Assembly (NCBI GenBank): GCA_028289545.1
Contig: JANQPG010000016.1
Coordinates: 22,874 to 86,873, forward strand
Direction of reading: 5' to 3'
Source: Woeseiaceae bacterium
Lineage (GTDB): Bacteria > Pseudomonadota > Gammaproteobacteria > Steroidobacterales > Woeseiaceae
Length of the DNA stretch: 64,000 nucleotides
The translations under genes were made by a program, and so were the position numbers. Positions 53,029 through 61,737 of this stretch are shown here, one piece after another. Numbering within the stretch: position 1 is the first letter of the stretch; the number at the start of each line of letters is the position of its first letter. Under the pieces are notes generated by a model. The model was given only the letters and a program-made list of their open reading frames with translations. It made no database searches and was not told the DNA's origin.

Positions 53029-53967
53029 ATGGATCCCGTAATCTGGTTTTTCCTGCTGGGTGTTCTGGCGGGCTTCATGCGCTCGGACCTGCGCATGCCA
53101 AAGGCAGTCTACGAACTGCTGAGCATGATCCTGCTGTTGACGATCGGCCTGAAGGGCGGCGTCGAACTGGCGCAGCAGCCCGTCGGCGGGTTGGCGCTGC
53201 AGGTCCTTGCGGTTGCTTCGATTGGCGTCGTGCTGCCGCTGGTGGTGTTCTCGGTTATTCGCGCGTTGTCCACCGTAGCGCGGGCCGACGCCGCGTCGCT
53301 GGCTGCGCACTATGGCTCTGTCAGTGTTGCGACCTATGCCGTCGGCGTGTCTTTTCTCGCGACGCGCAACGTCCCCGTCGACGCTCAACTGCCGCTGTTC
53401 CTCGTGATCCTCGAGGTACCGGCCATCATGATCGGCATTGTCCTCGCGAAAGGCGCGGCGGCCCGTTCCAACTGGGGCGGTGTCATGCACGAAGTGTTCC
53501 TCGGCAAGTCGATTGTGCTGCTGATCGGCGGACTCCTGATTGGCTGGCTGTCGGGACCGGTGGGCATCGAGCCGCTGGAGCCGCTGTTCTTCGACCTGTT
53601 CAAAGGGGTCCTGGCGCTGTTCCTGCTGGAAATGGGCCTGATCGCGGCCAATCAGGCCGGCGACCTGAAACGGCGCGCAACTTTGGTTATCCTGACCGGG
53701 ATATTGACACCCGTTCCCGCAGCCATGCTGGGCATCGGCGTAGGGCATCTGATCGGGCTGAACGTAGGGGGCATGACCTTGCTCGGTGTGCTCGCGGGCA
53801 GTGCCTCCTACATTGCGGCACCCGCGGCCATGCGCATTGCGGTGCCGGACGCCAACCCGTCCCTGTCGCTGTCCGCCTCGCTGGGGATAACGTTTCCGTT
53901 CAATATTTTTATCGGCGTGCCGCTGTACCATGAGGCGGCAAAATGGCTTGCCGGCGCAGGGGCGTAA
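53029..53967 (+). CDS. SbtA-like sodium-dependent bicarbonate transporter
   Basis: The 312-residue protein has ten membrane helices arranged in two inverted halves, as in SbtA (DUF897). Typical segments are RMPKAVYELLSMILLLTIGLKGGVEL, AAHYGSVSVATYAVGVSFL and GVLAGSASYIAAPAAMRIA; each of the later two carries the Ser-rich ion site of the family. SbtA imports bicarbonate with sodium at the inner membrane. The next gene encodes its PII-like partner, four bases away. SbtA homologues also occur outside cyanobacteria, where they may serve carbon assimilation or pH and anaplerosis. Confidence 0.9.
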   Translation: MDPVIWFFLLGVLAGFMRSDLRMPKAVYELLSMILLLTIGLKGGVELAQQPVGGLALQVLAVASIGVVLPLVVFSVIRALSTVARADAASLAAHYGSVSVATYAVGVSFLATRNVPVDAQLPLFLVILEVPAIMIGIVLAKGAAARSNWGGVMHEVFLGKSIVLLIGGLLIGWLSGPVGIEPLEPLFFDLFKGVLALFLLEMGLIAANQAGDLKRRATLVILTGILTPVPAAMLGIGVGHLIGLNVGGMTLLGVLAGSASYIAAPAAMRIAVPDANPSLSLSASLGITFPFNIFIGVPLYHEAAKWLAGAGA

Positions 53968-53970
53968 GGC

Positions 53971-54273
53971 GTGGAGATTACCGAGGTAAAACTGCTGACG
54001 ATCATCGCCGAGGCGGTGCTTGAACCCCAACTCATCGAAGTGGTCGAAGAGAAAGGCGCGGGCGGATACACGATCACCGACGCGCGAGGGTCGGGCAGCC
54101 GCGGCGTCAGAAGCGCCGGCTGGACGCACAACGGCAATATACGTCTCGAGGTGATTTGCACCAGCGACGTGGCGGACGACATTGCTGCCTGCCTGCGCGA
54201 ACGCTACTACGCCGACTACGCCATGGTACTGTTCGTCACGGACGTCGGCGTGCTGCGCCCGGACAAGTTCTAG
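53971..54273 (+). CDS. SbtB-like PII family protein
   Basis: The 100-residue PII-fold protein starts at GTG 53971, four bases after sbtA. It has the PII pattern ITEVKLLTIIAEAVLEPQLI at the start, a short T-loop region (YTITDARGSGSRGVRSAGW) as in SbtB, and a final beta strand VLFVTDVGVLRPDKF. SbtB binds the SbtA transporter and adenine nucleotides to regulate uptake. Compared with GlnB, its T-loop is short and lacks the uridylylation tyrosine. The two genes form a clear unit. Confidence 0.9.
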   Translation: MEITEVKLLTIIAEAVLEPQLIEVVEEKGAGGYTITDARGSGSRGVRSAGWTHNGNIRLEVICTSDVADDIAACLRERYYADYAMVLFVTDVGVLRPDKF

Positions 54274-54339
54274 GCGCCGTCGCCCCGGGCAAGGCCCTGA
54301 GGCCGCCGACGCTGCCCCAATTCAGCAGGAAAACGTTTC

Positions 54340-54804
54340 ATGATCAAGACACTGGTCGAAAAAATCAGCCAGGCCGTACAGGCGACCGAAGGGCAGCACG
54401 ACGAAACCCGCGAAGATGCGCTGAGGCTCTGCACCGCCGTCTTGATGGTCGAGGTTGCGCGAGCGGACTACGACTTTGACGAGTCGGAATTCAAGCTGCT
54501 TCTGGATTTGATCAAAACTCACTTTGCGCTGTCCGGAGAAGACGCAATGGAGCTCGCGAACGCGGCGACCGAAGCCGCCGAGGACTCCGTTTCGCTGCAC
54601 CAGTTCACGCAGCGCCTGCACAAACATCTGAGTGAAGGCGAAAAAGCGGAGATCGTGTCGCTGCTATGGCAGGTGGCCTATGCCGACGGCTATCTCGATA
54701 AGTTCGAGGATTCGATCGTGCTGAAGATCAGCGACCTTTTGTACGTCAGTCGGGGCAAGGTCATGCAGCTCAAGCATGACGCGCGCCTCGCCCAATCGGC
54801 CTGA
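54340..54804 (+). CDS. TerB family tellurite-resistance-like protein
   Basis: The 154-residue all-helical protein has the TerB pattern: VEVARADYDFDESEFKLLLDLI near residue 40 and QVAYADGYLDKFEDSIVLKI near 115, in which Asp residues suggest metal binding. The fold is shared with DjlA N-terminal domains. Functions vary and tellurite resistance itself is not implied; no other ter genes are present. It follows sbtB by 66 bases and could be its third gene. No membrane segment. Confidence 0.9.
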   Translation: MIKTLVEKISQAVQATEGQHDETREDALRLCTAVLMVEVARADYDFDESEFKLLLDLIKTHFALSGEDAMELANAATEAAEDSVSLHQFTQRLHKHLSEGEKAEIVSLLWQVAYADGYLDKFEDSIVLKISDLLYVSRGKVMQLKHDARLAQSA

Positions 54805-54884
54805 GGCGCGCGTTCCGACCTTAGTCCGTTTGCGGCTTCCGTGTTCCGCAAACCCCGCGCGTTGTTCCTTTCGCCAGCGAGACG

Positions 54885-56834
54885 TCAGTCCTCCGCAGGA
54901 TTCAAATACGTGTTCAGAAAGCGCACGTAGGCTTCGGAAGCCGCAATGCGGTTTTCTCGCTTGCGGAAGCCATGGCCTTCGTCCGGAAATACGACGTAGT
55001 CCACCGGCACCTCGTTGGCCTGCACGGCGGCGACGAGTTCGTCGCTTTCGACCTGCAGCACCCGCGGATCGTTCGCGCCCTGAACAACCAGGAGCGGCTT
55101 GACGATGTTATCCGCGTGAAACAGCGGCGAGATGCGGCGGTGCCGCTCCTCGTCGGTTGCGGGATCACCCATCTCGTCGTACAGCGCCTCCTTGAACGAT
55201 TCCCACCAGGGCGGAATGCTCTTCAGGGTGCGCACCCAGTTGGTGACGCCGAAAATATTGATGCCGACATCGAAGACTTCCGGCTCGAAAGCGAGCGCTG
55301 CGGCGACCATATAGCCTCCGTAGGAGCCGCCGATCACGCCGATTTTGTCGGCGTCCACCCAATCGAGCGTCTCGAGGTACGTGCGTCCGTAGACGATGTC
55401 CTGAAGGTCTTCTTCGCCGTGGCGCTTGTCGTCCATGTGAAAGAACGTCTTGCCGTACCCGGACGAGCCTCGGTTGTTGGCGGCCAGGATTGCGTAACCG
55501 TGGTTGACGAGATGCTGCAGCGTCGCGCTGTATCCCGTGCGGCTTTGCCCACCCGGACCGCCGTGCACCCACACCAGCGCCGGGACCGGGTTGTCCGCGG
55601 ACGCGCCGTGCGGTTTATAGAGAATTGCCGGAATCTCGAGCCCGTCGAAGCTCTCGTAGCGGACAACTTCGCTGGCGACGAGATGCTCGGATTGCATGCT
55701 TGGATTCAGTGCGTTCGTCAGCTGCCGGCTGCTGCCTGCTTCGAGGTCGACGTAGTGCACGTTGGAGGGTGACACGTCGCTATTGACGATGAGCGCCAGC
55801 CGGTTCTCGTCGGGCGAGAAGCGCAGGTTCCGGAGATCGCCCGGCGGAAGTTCCGGCAGGTCGAGCGCGTCACCGGTTTCCGTGTCGATGATCATGACCT
55901 CGGTGCGCGCGTCCGCGTTGATCCCGCTGGCCCGATAGCGGCCCTGCGGAGAGAACACGGTGTACATGACGTCCCAGTCGGCGACAACCAGCTGGGTTTT
56001 CTCGCCCGACTCGAGATCGTGGATCCAGTCCTGGCTGAACTCGCCGAATTCATTCGTCGAATACACGAGCGCACGATTGTCCGGCGTGAAGCCGCCGCTC
56101 GAATAGGCAATGTTGCCCTCGTGCTCGGTGATCAGCACAGGCGTCGCAGGGCTGGCTTCGAGGTCGACGAGATAGATGTCCGAATCCGCGCTGGTGCGCG
56201 GCTTGTCGAGCGCCAGCCAGCGGCCGTCGTTCGACAACGCCGAGAGCTGAAAACCCGGATTTTCGAACACGAGTTCGCGGCTGTAGTCTTCGGCCGAATA
56301 GCGGTACAGGTCGAAATTCTGCTGGTCGCGCTCCGTGGTTGTCAGGTAGAAGTGCTGGCCGTCGTCGGACCAGCCAATGAAGGCGGCCTTGAGGTCGTCG
56401 CCCGGCGTCAGGTCGCGGTGGCTACCGTCTTCCTCGCGGACGAGAACGTGGTTGAGTTCATTGCCGCCCTGGTCGTAGGTGTACAGGATGCGATCGTCTT
56501 CCGGGAACCAGCTCACGGCAAACATGGCGTTGTCCTCGGATTCAGTGAGCTGAATCGGCTCTCCGCCGTCGATGGGGAGCGCAAAAGCGTTGAAGACACC
56601 TTCTTTGTCCGACGAGATCAGCAATGCCTGTCCGTCGGCCGAGAACACGTTCGCGGCGGGGCCGGGCAGGCCATAGCTCGTCGTCTGAAAGAACTGTTCG
56701 GCGCTGTATCTGGGTACGGGCTCGGACGCCTTCGGAGCGGACTGCTCGGCGACCTTGGCGTCATCTGTTTGGCCACAAGCGGCGAGTAATGCTAGGCAGC
56801 CCGGCACGAGCAAAACGGCGGACAGTGTTTTCAT
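54885..56834 (-). CDS. S9 family (prolyl oligopeptidase-like) peptidase lipoprotein
   Basis: The 649-residue protein has a lipoprotein signal (PGCLALLAACGQ), a seven-bladed propeller-like region (about 50-390; WD40/PD40-type blades such as ADGQALLISSDKEGVFNAFA) and a C-terminal alpha/beta hydrolase domain (about 400-649). The catalytic triad is visible: GGSYGGY with Ser, GANDPRV with Asp and DEGHGF with His. It should cleave short peptides at the cell envelope. The window contains an M49-like lipoprotein peptidase as well. It is not in an operon. Confidence 0.95.
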   Translation of the reverse strand: MKTLSAVLLVPGCLALLAACGQTDDAKVAEQSAPKASEPVPRYSAEQFFQTTSYGLPGPAANVFSADGQALLISSDKEGVFNAFALPIDGGEPIQLTESEDNAMFAVSWFPEDDRILYTYDQGGNELNHVLVREEDGSHRDLTPGDDLKAAFIGWSDDGQHFYLTTTERDQQNFDLYRYSAEDYSRELVFENPGFQLSALSNDGRWLALDKPRTSADSDIYLVDLEASPATPVLITEHEGNIAYSSGGFTPDNRALVYSTNEFGEFSQDWIHDLESGEKTQLVVADWDVMYTVFSPQGRYRASGINADARTEVMIIDTETGDALDLPELPPGDLRNLRFSPDENRLALIVNSDVSPSNVHYVDLEAGSSRQLTNALNPSMQSEHLVASEVVRYESFDGLEIPAILYKPHGASADNPVPALVWVHGGPGGQSRTGYSATLQHLVNHGYAILAANNRGSSGYGKTFFHMDDKRHGEEDLQDIVYGRTYLETLDWVDADKIGVIGGSYGGYMVAAALAFEPEVFDVGINIFGVTNWVRTLKSIPPWWESFKEALYDEMGDPATDEERHRRISPLFHADNIVKPLLVVQGANDPRVLQVESDELVAAVQANEVPVDYVVFPDEGHGFRKRENRIAASEAYVRFLNTYLNPAED

Positions 56835-57061
56835 GGCGTTCCCCCAATGGCGTGGACCGGCAGTATAGCGGTGCGCTCAGTGGGTGGTCGAGCCGATCGG
56901 GTCGAGTCGCGGCAGCCGCAATGCCGGGGGCGGTATCGGCCTACAGAGTCTCAGGTGCCGCCGGGTTGCTCGAGCTTTCTTGTGCTGCCGAATCTCTTTG
57001 CAAACTCCATCAGGTTTTCGATTTTCTGGATTCGGCGATCGTGCCCCGCTCGGGATCGTTC

Positions 57062-57349
57062 TTAGTAGAAGCTTAGCGTTGCGGCGACTTCCCGTTCGGC
57101 GCGATCGATTGCTTCGGAAGCACTCAGCCGGCTGGCCTCCAGCGCTTCGACCAATGCCTCGAGAGCGGGATGACCGATCTCCACGTCGTCGACTTCGACG
57201 CCGTGCCAGAAAGAGTAAGCGTCGGCTGCACGCCGATACATTTCGCTGACGGAGCAGCCGGCCTGCCCGGCAAGGTGCTGCATACGGCGTTTCTGCTCGA
57301 GCGGCACGAGAATCTCCAAGCGCTCCATACGACTGTCTTCAGAAGCCAT
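57062..57349 (-). CDS. Small protein with ribbon-helix-helix-like N-terminus, 95 aa
   Basis: The 95-residue product begins MASEDSRMERLEILVPLEQK, then RRMQHLAGQAGCSVSEMYRR, a beta-strand followed by two helices in the CopG/Arc style, suggesting a small DNA-binding regulator or antitoxin. The C-terminal half is helical and acidic. No toxin gene lies next to it. The start and frame are plausible but no close family is recognised. Confidence 0.6.
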   Translation of the reverse strand: MASEDSRMERLEILVPLEQKRRMQHLAGQAGCSVSEMYRRAADAYSFWHGVEVDDVEIGHPALEALVEALEASRLSASEAIDRAEREVAATLSFY

Positions 57350-57460
57350 TGCGGTCGACCTCGTTAGGATTCAGGCGTTACTTCTACGCGAAAAAGCTGC
57401 CGACGCCGACAGATGTTTTTGTACAAACCGGCGAGTTATGGTTGGCGCTTTTTGCGCGCC

Positions 57461-57489
57461 AAAAAAAAGGCCGGTCATGAGACCGGCCT
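57461..57489 (-). terminator. Rho-independent terminator of the DUF1501 operon
   Basis: On the minus strand GGCCGGTC, loop TCAT, GACCGGCC is followed by eight T residues. It lies about 60 bases after the DUF1501-like stop. Confidence 0.92.
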
Positions 57490-57548
57490 CAAGGGAGTGC
57501 GCCGCGAACCGAGGGAACGGTTTGTCCGCGACGATAGAGCGAAAGCCC

Positions 57549-59168
57549 TTAAATCGGGTTTCCGATCGTGCCGTTACAAATCGGCGTAAACGCCGTCAGC
57601 GAGTCGAGCATCGCAGCGTTACCCAGACCGTGGTTCGGGAACAGCGAACTGAACAGTCCGACTTCGTTGTGCAGCGCCATATAGTTGAGAATGGCCGTGT
57701 TCACGAGCAACGGCACGTTGTTGGCGGCAGGGGTTGCCGCCCGCTGTACCGAGCCGTCCGCGCTCATGTAGCCGATCTGCTGATGGACGGCCTGTTCTTC
57801 GGGCGTCGCGCCGATGATGGTCGGTCTTCGCGTCGGGTTGTAGACCAGGAAGAACGAAGCGGCGGTCGACGAGTTGTCGGACGACCATTCACCCTTGCCG
57901 CGGCCTTCGACCGAGTTGTCGATGGTGCCGTTCGACGACAGCGAGCCGTCAGAGAACACGTACAGCATGACCGGCACGCCGCGGATGGCCGCGTACTCCA
58001 GGCAGGCGCCCATGCACTGTCCGGCGCGGAAGTCCTTGACCTCGCCTTCGGCGCGCGCGCCGCCGTGGTAGTCGTAGCCACCCATCTCGATGGTGGCCGC
58101 ACCGGCGTAGCCGTTCATGATCAGTTTCATGATCGACGCTGTCTTGCGGAACTCGGAGCCGTCGCGGCCGCCAGCGTTGAACTCCGCCGTGGTGAAGATG
58201 CCGTTGACGTCATCGACGATCTCCGGGTCTTCGGAGGGATCGATCGGCACGCCGCCGAAACGGTCGGCAATGTCGGCGGCTTTCAGGTAGCCGCAGTTGA
58301 CGGCCTGCTTGATCGCAGCGTCGGCGGCAACGTTGGTGTTGACGCCACCCACCTTGGCTTCGCTGAGCCGGTAGATCGACTCCATGACGGCCGTGGCATC
58401 GTTCTTCGACAGAATACCGACGAGCTCACCCGTGTCGACCAGGTTGGTGACGTCCGAGGGACGGTCGACCTTGGTCGGCCGGAGCTCGGGATCGTACAGC
58501 ATCATCGGCAGCATCGAGTTGCCGCCCGAGTCCGAGTTCTCGGATCCGGCCAAGGTCAGGATCGAACCGGCGGCGCCCGCTCGCGCAATCCCGTACATCG
58601 GGTTATGCGGGTTGTTGCCGGTGTCGTTGTCCGAGCGGGCCGGAATGATGGCGCCGTTGATGTTGGCGGCCGTTGTTGCCGATACCTTGCTCAGGATGCC
58701 GCGCCGGAACGCACTGTCCAGGTGGAAGCCCAGGCCCAGGTCGAAGTTGGCGTAAGACTGGCCGAGTACAGGGTCGTTCAGGCTCGGCACCATGTCGCCG
58801 GGCAGGCCCATCTTCTCGTAACCGCCGGTGCTCAGGAAGTCGAGCTGACCACCCTGGCCGCCGACCAGCACGTTGGAGTTTGCCATGTTGGCGCCGCCCG
58901 CCAGGTCGAAGGCAATGAACGGTATCTTGCCCGCGCCGTTGGTGGCGATCTCACAGGGGTTCTGCAGCAGTCCGGACAGGTCCGGCGACAGTGCCGCCTG
59001 CGCGTCGCGCGTACCCAGAAGGCCCGCCAGGCTGACGGCGCTCGTGTAGGCCGCTCCGCCTATGAAGCCCTGAGCAACGAAGTCACGGCGTGTGACAGGA
59101 CGCGGATGGTCTCCATGCAGCTGGGGATTGTCGAAGTCCCGAGCGTTTCGTCTCTTAGCCATAGTCAT
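57549..59168 (-). CDS. Tat-exported DUF1501-like protein, second cluster
   Basis: I place the start at ATG 59168 (MTMAKRRNARDFDN), with AAGGGA just upstream; ATG 59162 is also possible. The 539-residue protein has a twin-arginine signal (RPVTRRDFVAQGFIGGAAYT). It is related to the gene at 18044-19369 through its DUF1501 architecture, with the metal-site-like ATIEMGGYDYHGGARAEG and an N-terminal FIAFDLAGGANMANSN. Function of the family is not established. It is the third gene of a unit with the LamG lipoprotein and the DUF1588-type protein. Confidence 0.9.
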   Translation of the reverse strand: MTMAKRRNARDFDNPQLHGDHPRPVTRRDFVAQGFIGGAAYTSAVSLAGLLGTRDAQAALSPDLSGLLQNPCEIATNGAGKIPFIAFDLAGGANMANSNVLVGGQGGQLDFLSTGGYEKMGLPGDMVPSLNDPVLGQSYANFDLGLGFHLDSAFRRGILSKVSATTAANINGAIIPARSDNDTGNNPHNPMYGIARAGAAGSILTLAGSENSDSGGNSMLPMMLYDPELRPTKVDRPSDVTNLVDTGELVGILSKNDATAVMESIYRLSEAKVGGVNTNVAADAAIKQAVNCGYLKAADIADRFGGVPIDPSEDPEIVDDVNGIFTTAEFNAGGRDGSEFRKTASIMKLIMNGYAGAATIEMGGYDYHGGARAEGEVKDFRAGQCMGACLEYAAIRGVPVMLYVFSDGSLSSNGTIDNSVEGRGKGEWSSDNSSTAASFFLVYNPTRRPTIIGATPEEQAVHQQIGYMSADGSVQRAATPAANNVPLLVNTAILNYMALHNEVGLFSSLFPNHGLGNAAMLDSLTAFTPICNGTIGNPI

Positions 59169-59190
59169 TATTCCCTTTGAGTCCTGTCTT

Positions 59191-61725
59191 TTACTGTACG
59201 AGCGTGGCGGCGCTGCCGAGCGTGGCGGCACAGACACCCTTGGAGATAGCTACCGTGTCGGAGCCGCCGGCGACCAGACGGTCGACCAGGTTGTCCGGCC
59301 GGTTACCGTCGCCTACAGCCGAGGCCAGCTCGCTGTACACGGTTGCGAACGACGGCTGGTCCGCAAGCTGCGGTCCGGTGCGGCTGTTGCCGACGATGTT
59401 GGCAATCAGCGGATCGACGAATGCGTCGCGGTTGGCGCCGCCGAAGGCGGTTGCCGGCGCCGCCCCGAAGTTGAAGCCGGGGAAGTAGCTGGCGCGAGCC
59501 GTCGTGTCGTTGATCAGCGCGTTGCAGTACTCGATCGCGAGCTGCGCCACGGCAACCTGATGCGACGACAGGAAGGTGTTGATGTCCTCCACCGCAGGCA
59601 GCGACTGACGCAGTTCCTGGTAGGTCATGTCGACCGCCATCGTGTTCGGGTCGACACCTGTGACCGCCGCAAACGTCGCGTTGATTTCGTCGAAGGTACG
59701 GAAGCCAACGTGTGACGCGGGATCGAGGTCGGTCGGCGAGATCACCAGTACCGGATCTTCGGCGCGCACGTAGTTCTGTCCGGCCAGCGTATCGAAGGTG
59801 AGGAAGAATTCGTCTTCCTGCGGACCTTTTTCGAGCGGCAGGACGGCGCCCAGCACTGACAGCTGTTGGCCGAGATCGCCGAACTGCGTGGCGTCGAGCA
59901 TCGTATCGAGCGTCGAGTAGGTCTGGCCCACGGGTGCTTCCGCTCCGTTCAGGCCAATACGCATACCCTGCAGCGGGATGCCCGTCGGCGACGAACCGTC
60001 CAGCGTGACGAAGTGCGGCCGGTCGAACAGATAGGCGTAGGAGTCGAACTGCTGCACCTCGAAGAGGATGAAGGACGACTGCGCTGCCGCCTGCAGAACA
60101 TCGGAGATGTCGAACAGCAGGAAGAATTTCTCACCGACGCCGACGTCGAAGTTCTGCACGACCTGTTCCTGGGTCAGCGCCGAGTTGTGGATCGCGACGA
60201 GTCGGATCGTGCCTTGCCACGGTGCATCGTTCGAAGCCTCGTTGCCGAGCACAAACGCAAAGGTGTCCTGCCAGTCGGCAATCGTGCCGCCGGCGGTCTG
60301 ATCGACGTTGCTGACCAGTTCGCCGTTGACGTAGATGCGGCGGCCTTCGAGCGGGTCGTAGGTGGCCACGACGTGCTGCAGCGTTGCCTGCAGTACCTCG
60401 TCGGCCGAAGGCGTCGACAGCGCGGGATCGCCGTTCAGGCCGGTTTCGGTGTGACGCAGGCGGAAATCGTAGTCGTACAGCGTCTGCTGCAGCGTGAAGT
60501 TCCGAGCGTCCGGGCCCGCCGAGTAGCTGACGATTCGCGACATTTCCTGCGTGACGTTGGCCGGGATGACCCAGGCTTCGATCGAGAACAGGCCGTTCGA
60601 CTGCTGTATGAAGTCGAACAGTTTCTTACTGGCCGTGGTGGAGCCCTGGGCCTTGCCGCCGTTAAGCGTAATACCCCAGCCGCCGAACCATTCGACTTCG
60701 GGCGACAGGTTCAGATCGAGGGCCGGTGCGACACCCGAAGTATCCGCGGCGACGCGAATGTCGGGATCTTCGCTGCCAGACTTGAATTCCCACAGCGCAA
60801 TCTGGTCGTTCTCGTAGCGGTTGCCGCCCGAAGCGACGGTGCCGTCGACGAGCCGGAGCGCTTTACTAATGACCAGGCTTGGGTCAACCGTCGTCGGCTG
60901 AATGCCGTTCGCAAACTGCTCGATCGCCGCCTGCATCGTGTTCGCGGAGTTATCGCAGCTACCGCCCCAGCAGTTATGGAACTCGTTGCGCAGGCGAACG
61001 ACGAGGCGGGATGCTGCCGGATCGTCGAGATCGATACGCGGCTTCGCGGCGTCATAGGCGCTGGCCACGTCCGGATCGGCCATGTACGGCTGACGCGGAT
61101 CTTCGGCTTCGGAGCTGTGACACTCGGAGCAGTAGGGCACGAGTATCGGCTGATGGACCAGGGTGGCAAACGCCGACGAATCCTGCGGGAAGTTCTTGCT
61201 GGCGCCCGGATCTTTGGGTTCGGGCGCCGTCAGCGTAATCGTGCGGCCGCCGCCCGCGACGTCGCCGGCCCAGTTCTGGATCCAGCGGGTCATAAGCGAG
61301 GTACACACTGAGAGGTCCGGAGACCAGCAGTTGTGGCCGCTGCCAACCTTGGCGACCAGCCGCGACTGCGCCGGCATCGTCAGGTCGACAACCGTCAGTG
61401 CTTCGTCGTAGGCGAGGTTAACGTCGTCGAAGCGAACGAACAGCGGCGGCTGGGCCGTCGTTTCGTTGTGGCAGTCGCCGCAGCTTCCCTGCTCGCGAAC
61501 GTCGGTCCAGAACGTGTTCTGGAATCTCTGCACATCGCCGTCGCGTGCGGCCGGGCCCGTGTAGATGGGGCCGCCACCGCCGCCGCCGACGGGCGGGGCA
61601 GGGTTGTCCGTGGTTTCTGCACCGCCGCCGCAGGCAGCAAGGACAACGCTGGCTAATGCGGCGAGCGAAGCGCTCTTCAGCGGCTTGAGGCTCGTCCACA
61701 GGGTATTTTTGCTTGCGTTTCTCAT
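59191..61725 (-). CDS. LamG-like lipoprotein with two heme motifs, second cluster
   Basis: The 844-residue protein has a lipoprotein signal (ALASVVLAACGGG) and a Gly-rich linker. CGDCH near residue 83 and CSECH near residue 200 are c-type heme motifs. A LamG/concanavalin-like beta sandwich follows at about 330-500 (VEWFGGWGITLNGGKA, GRRIYVNGELVSNVDQT). The C-terminal part is unassigned. It should sit at the outer membrane with heme c and a carbohydrate- or protein-binding fold. It lies between the DUF1588-like and DUF1501-like genes. Confidence 0.87.
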   Translation of the reverse strand: MRNASKNTLWTSLKPLKSASLAALASVVLAACGGGAETTDNPAPPVGGGGGGPIYTGPAARDGDVQRFQNTFWTDVREQGSCGDCHNETTAQPPLFVRFDDVNLAYDEALTVVDLTMPAQSRLVAKVGSGHNCWSPDLSVCTSLMTRWIQNWAGDVAGGGRTITLTAPEPKDPGASKNFPQDSSAFATLVHQPILVPYCSECHSSEAEDPRQPYMADPDVASAYDAAKPRIDLDDPAASRLVVRLRNEFHNCWGGSCDNSANTMQAAIEQFANGIQPTTVDPSLVISKALRLVDGTVASGGNRYENDQIALWEFKSGSEDPDIRVAADTSGVAPALDLNLSPEVEWFGGWGITLNGGKAQGSTTASKKLFDFIQQSNGLFSIEAWVIPANVTQEMSRIVSYSAGPDARNFTLQQTLYDYDFRLRHTETGLNGDPALSTPSADEVLQATLQHVVATYDPLEGRRIYVNGELVSNVDQTAGGTIADWQDTFAFVLGNEASNDAPWQGTIRLVAIHNSALTQEQVVQNFDVGVGEKFFLLFDISDVLQAAAQSSFILFEVQQFDSYAYLFDRPHFVTLDGSSPTGIPLQGMRIGLNGAEAPVGQTYSTLDTMLDATQFGDLGQQLSVLGAVLPLEKGPQEDEFFLTFDTLAGQNYVRAEDPVLVISPTDLDPASHVGFRTFDEINATFAAVTGVDPNTMAVDMTYQELRQSLPAVEDINTFLSSHQVAVAQLAIEYCNALINDTTARASYFPGFNFGAAPATAFGGANRDAFVDPLIANIVGNSRTGPQLADQPSFATVYSELASAVGDGNRPDNLVDRLVAGGSDTVAISKGVCAATLGSAATLVQ

Positions 61726-61737
61726 AGTCCTGTCTCC

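Noticed and set aside
57438..59180. 580-codon plus-strand frame opposite the DUF1501-like gene
   Set aside because: Antisense shadow; the minus-strand product has a Tat signal, a family match and a terminator.
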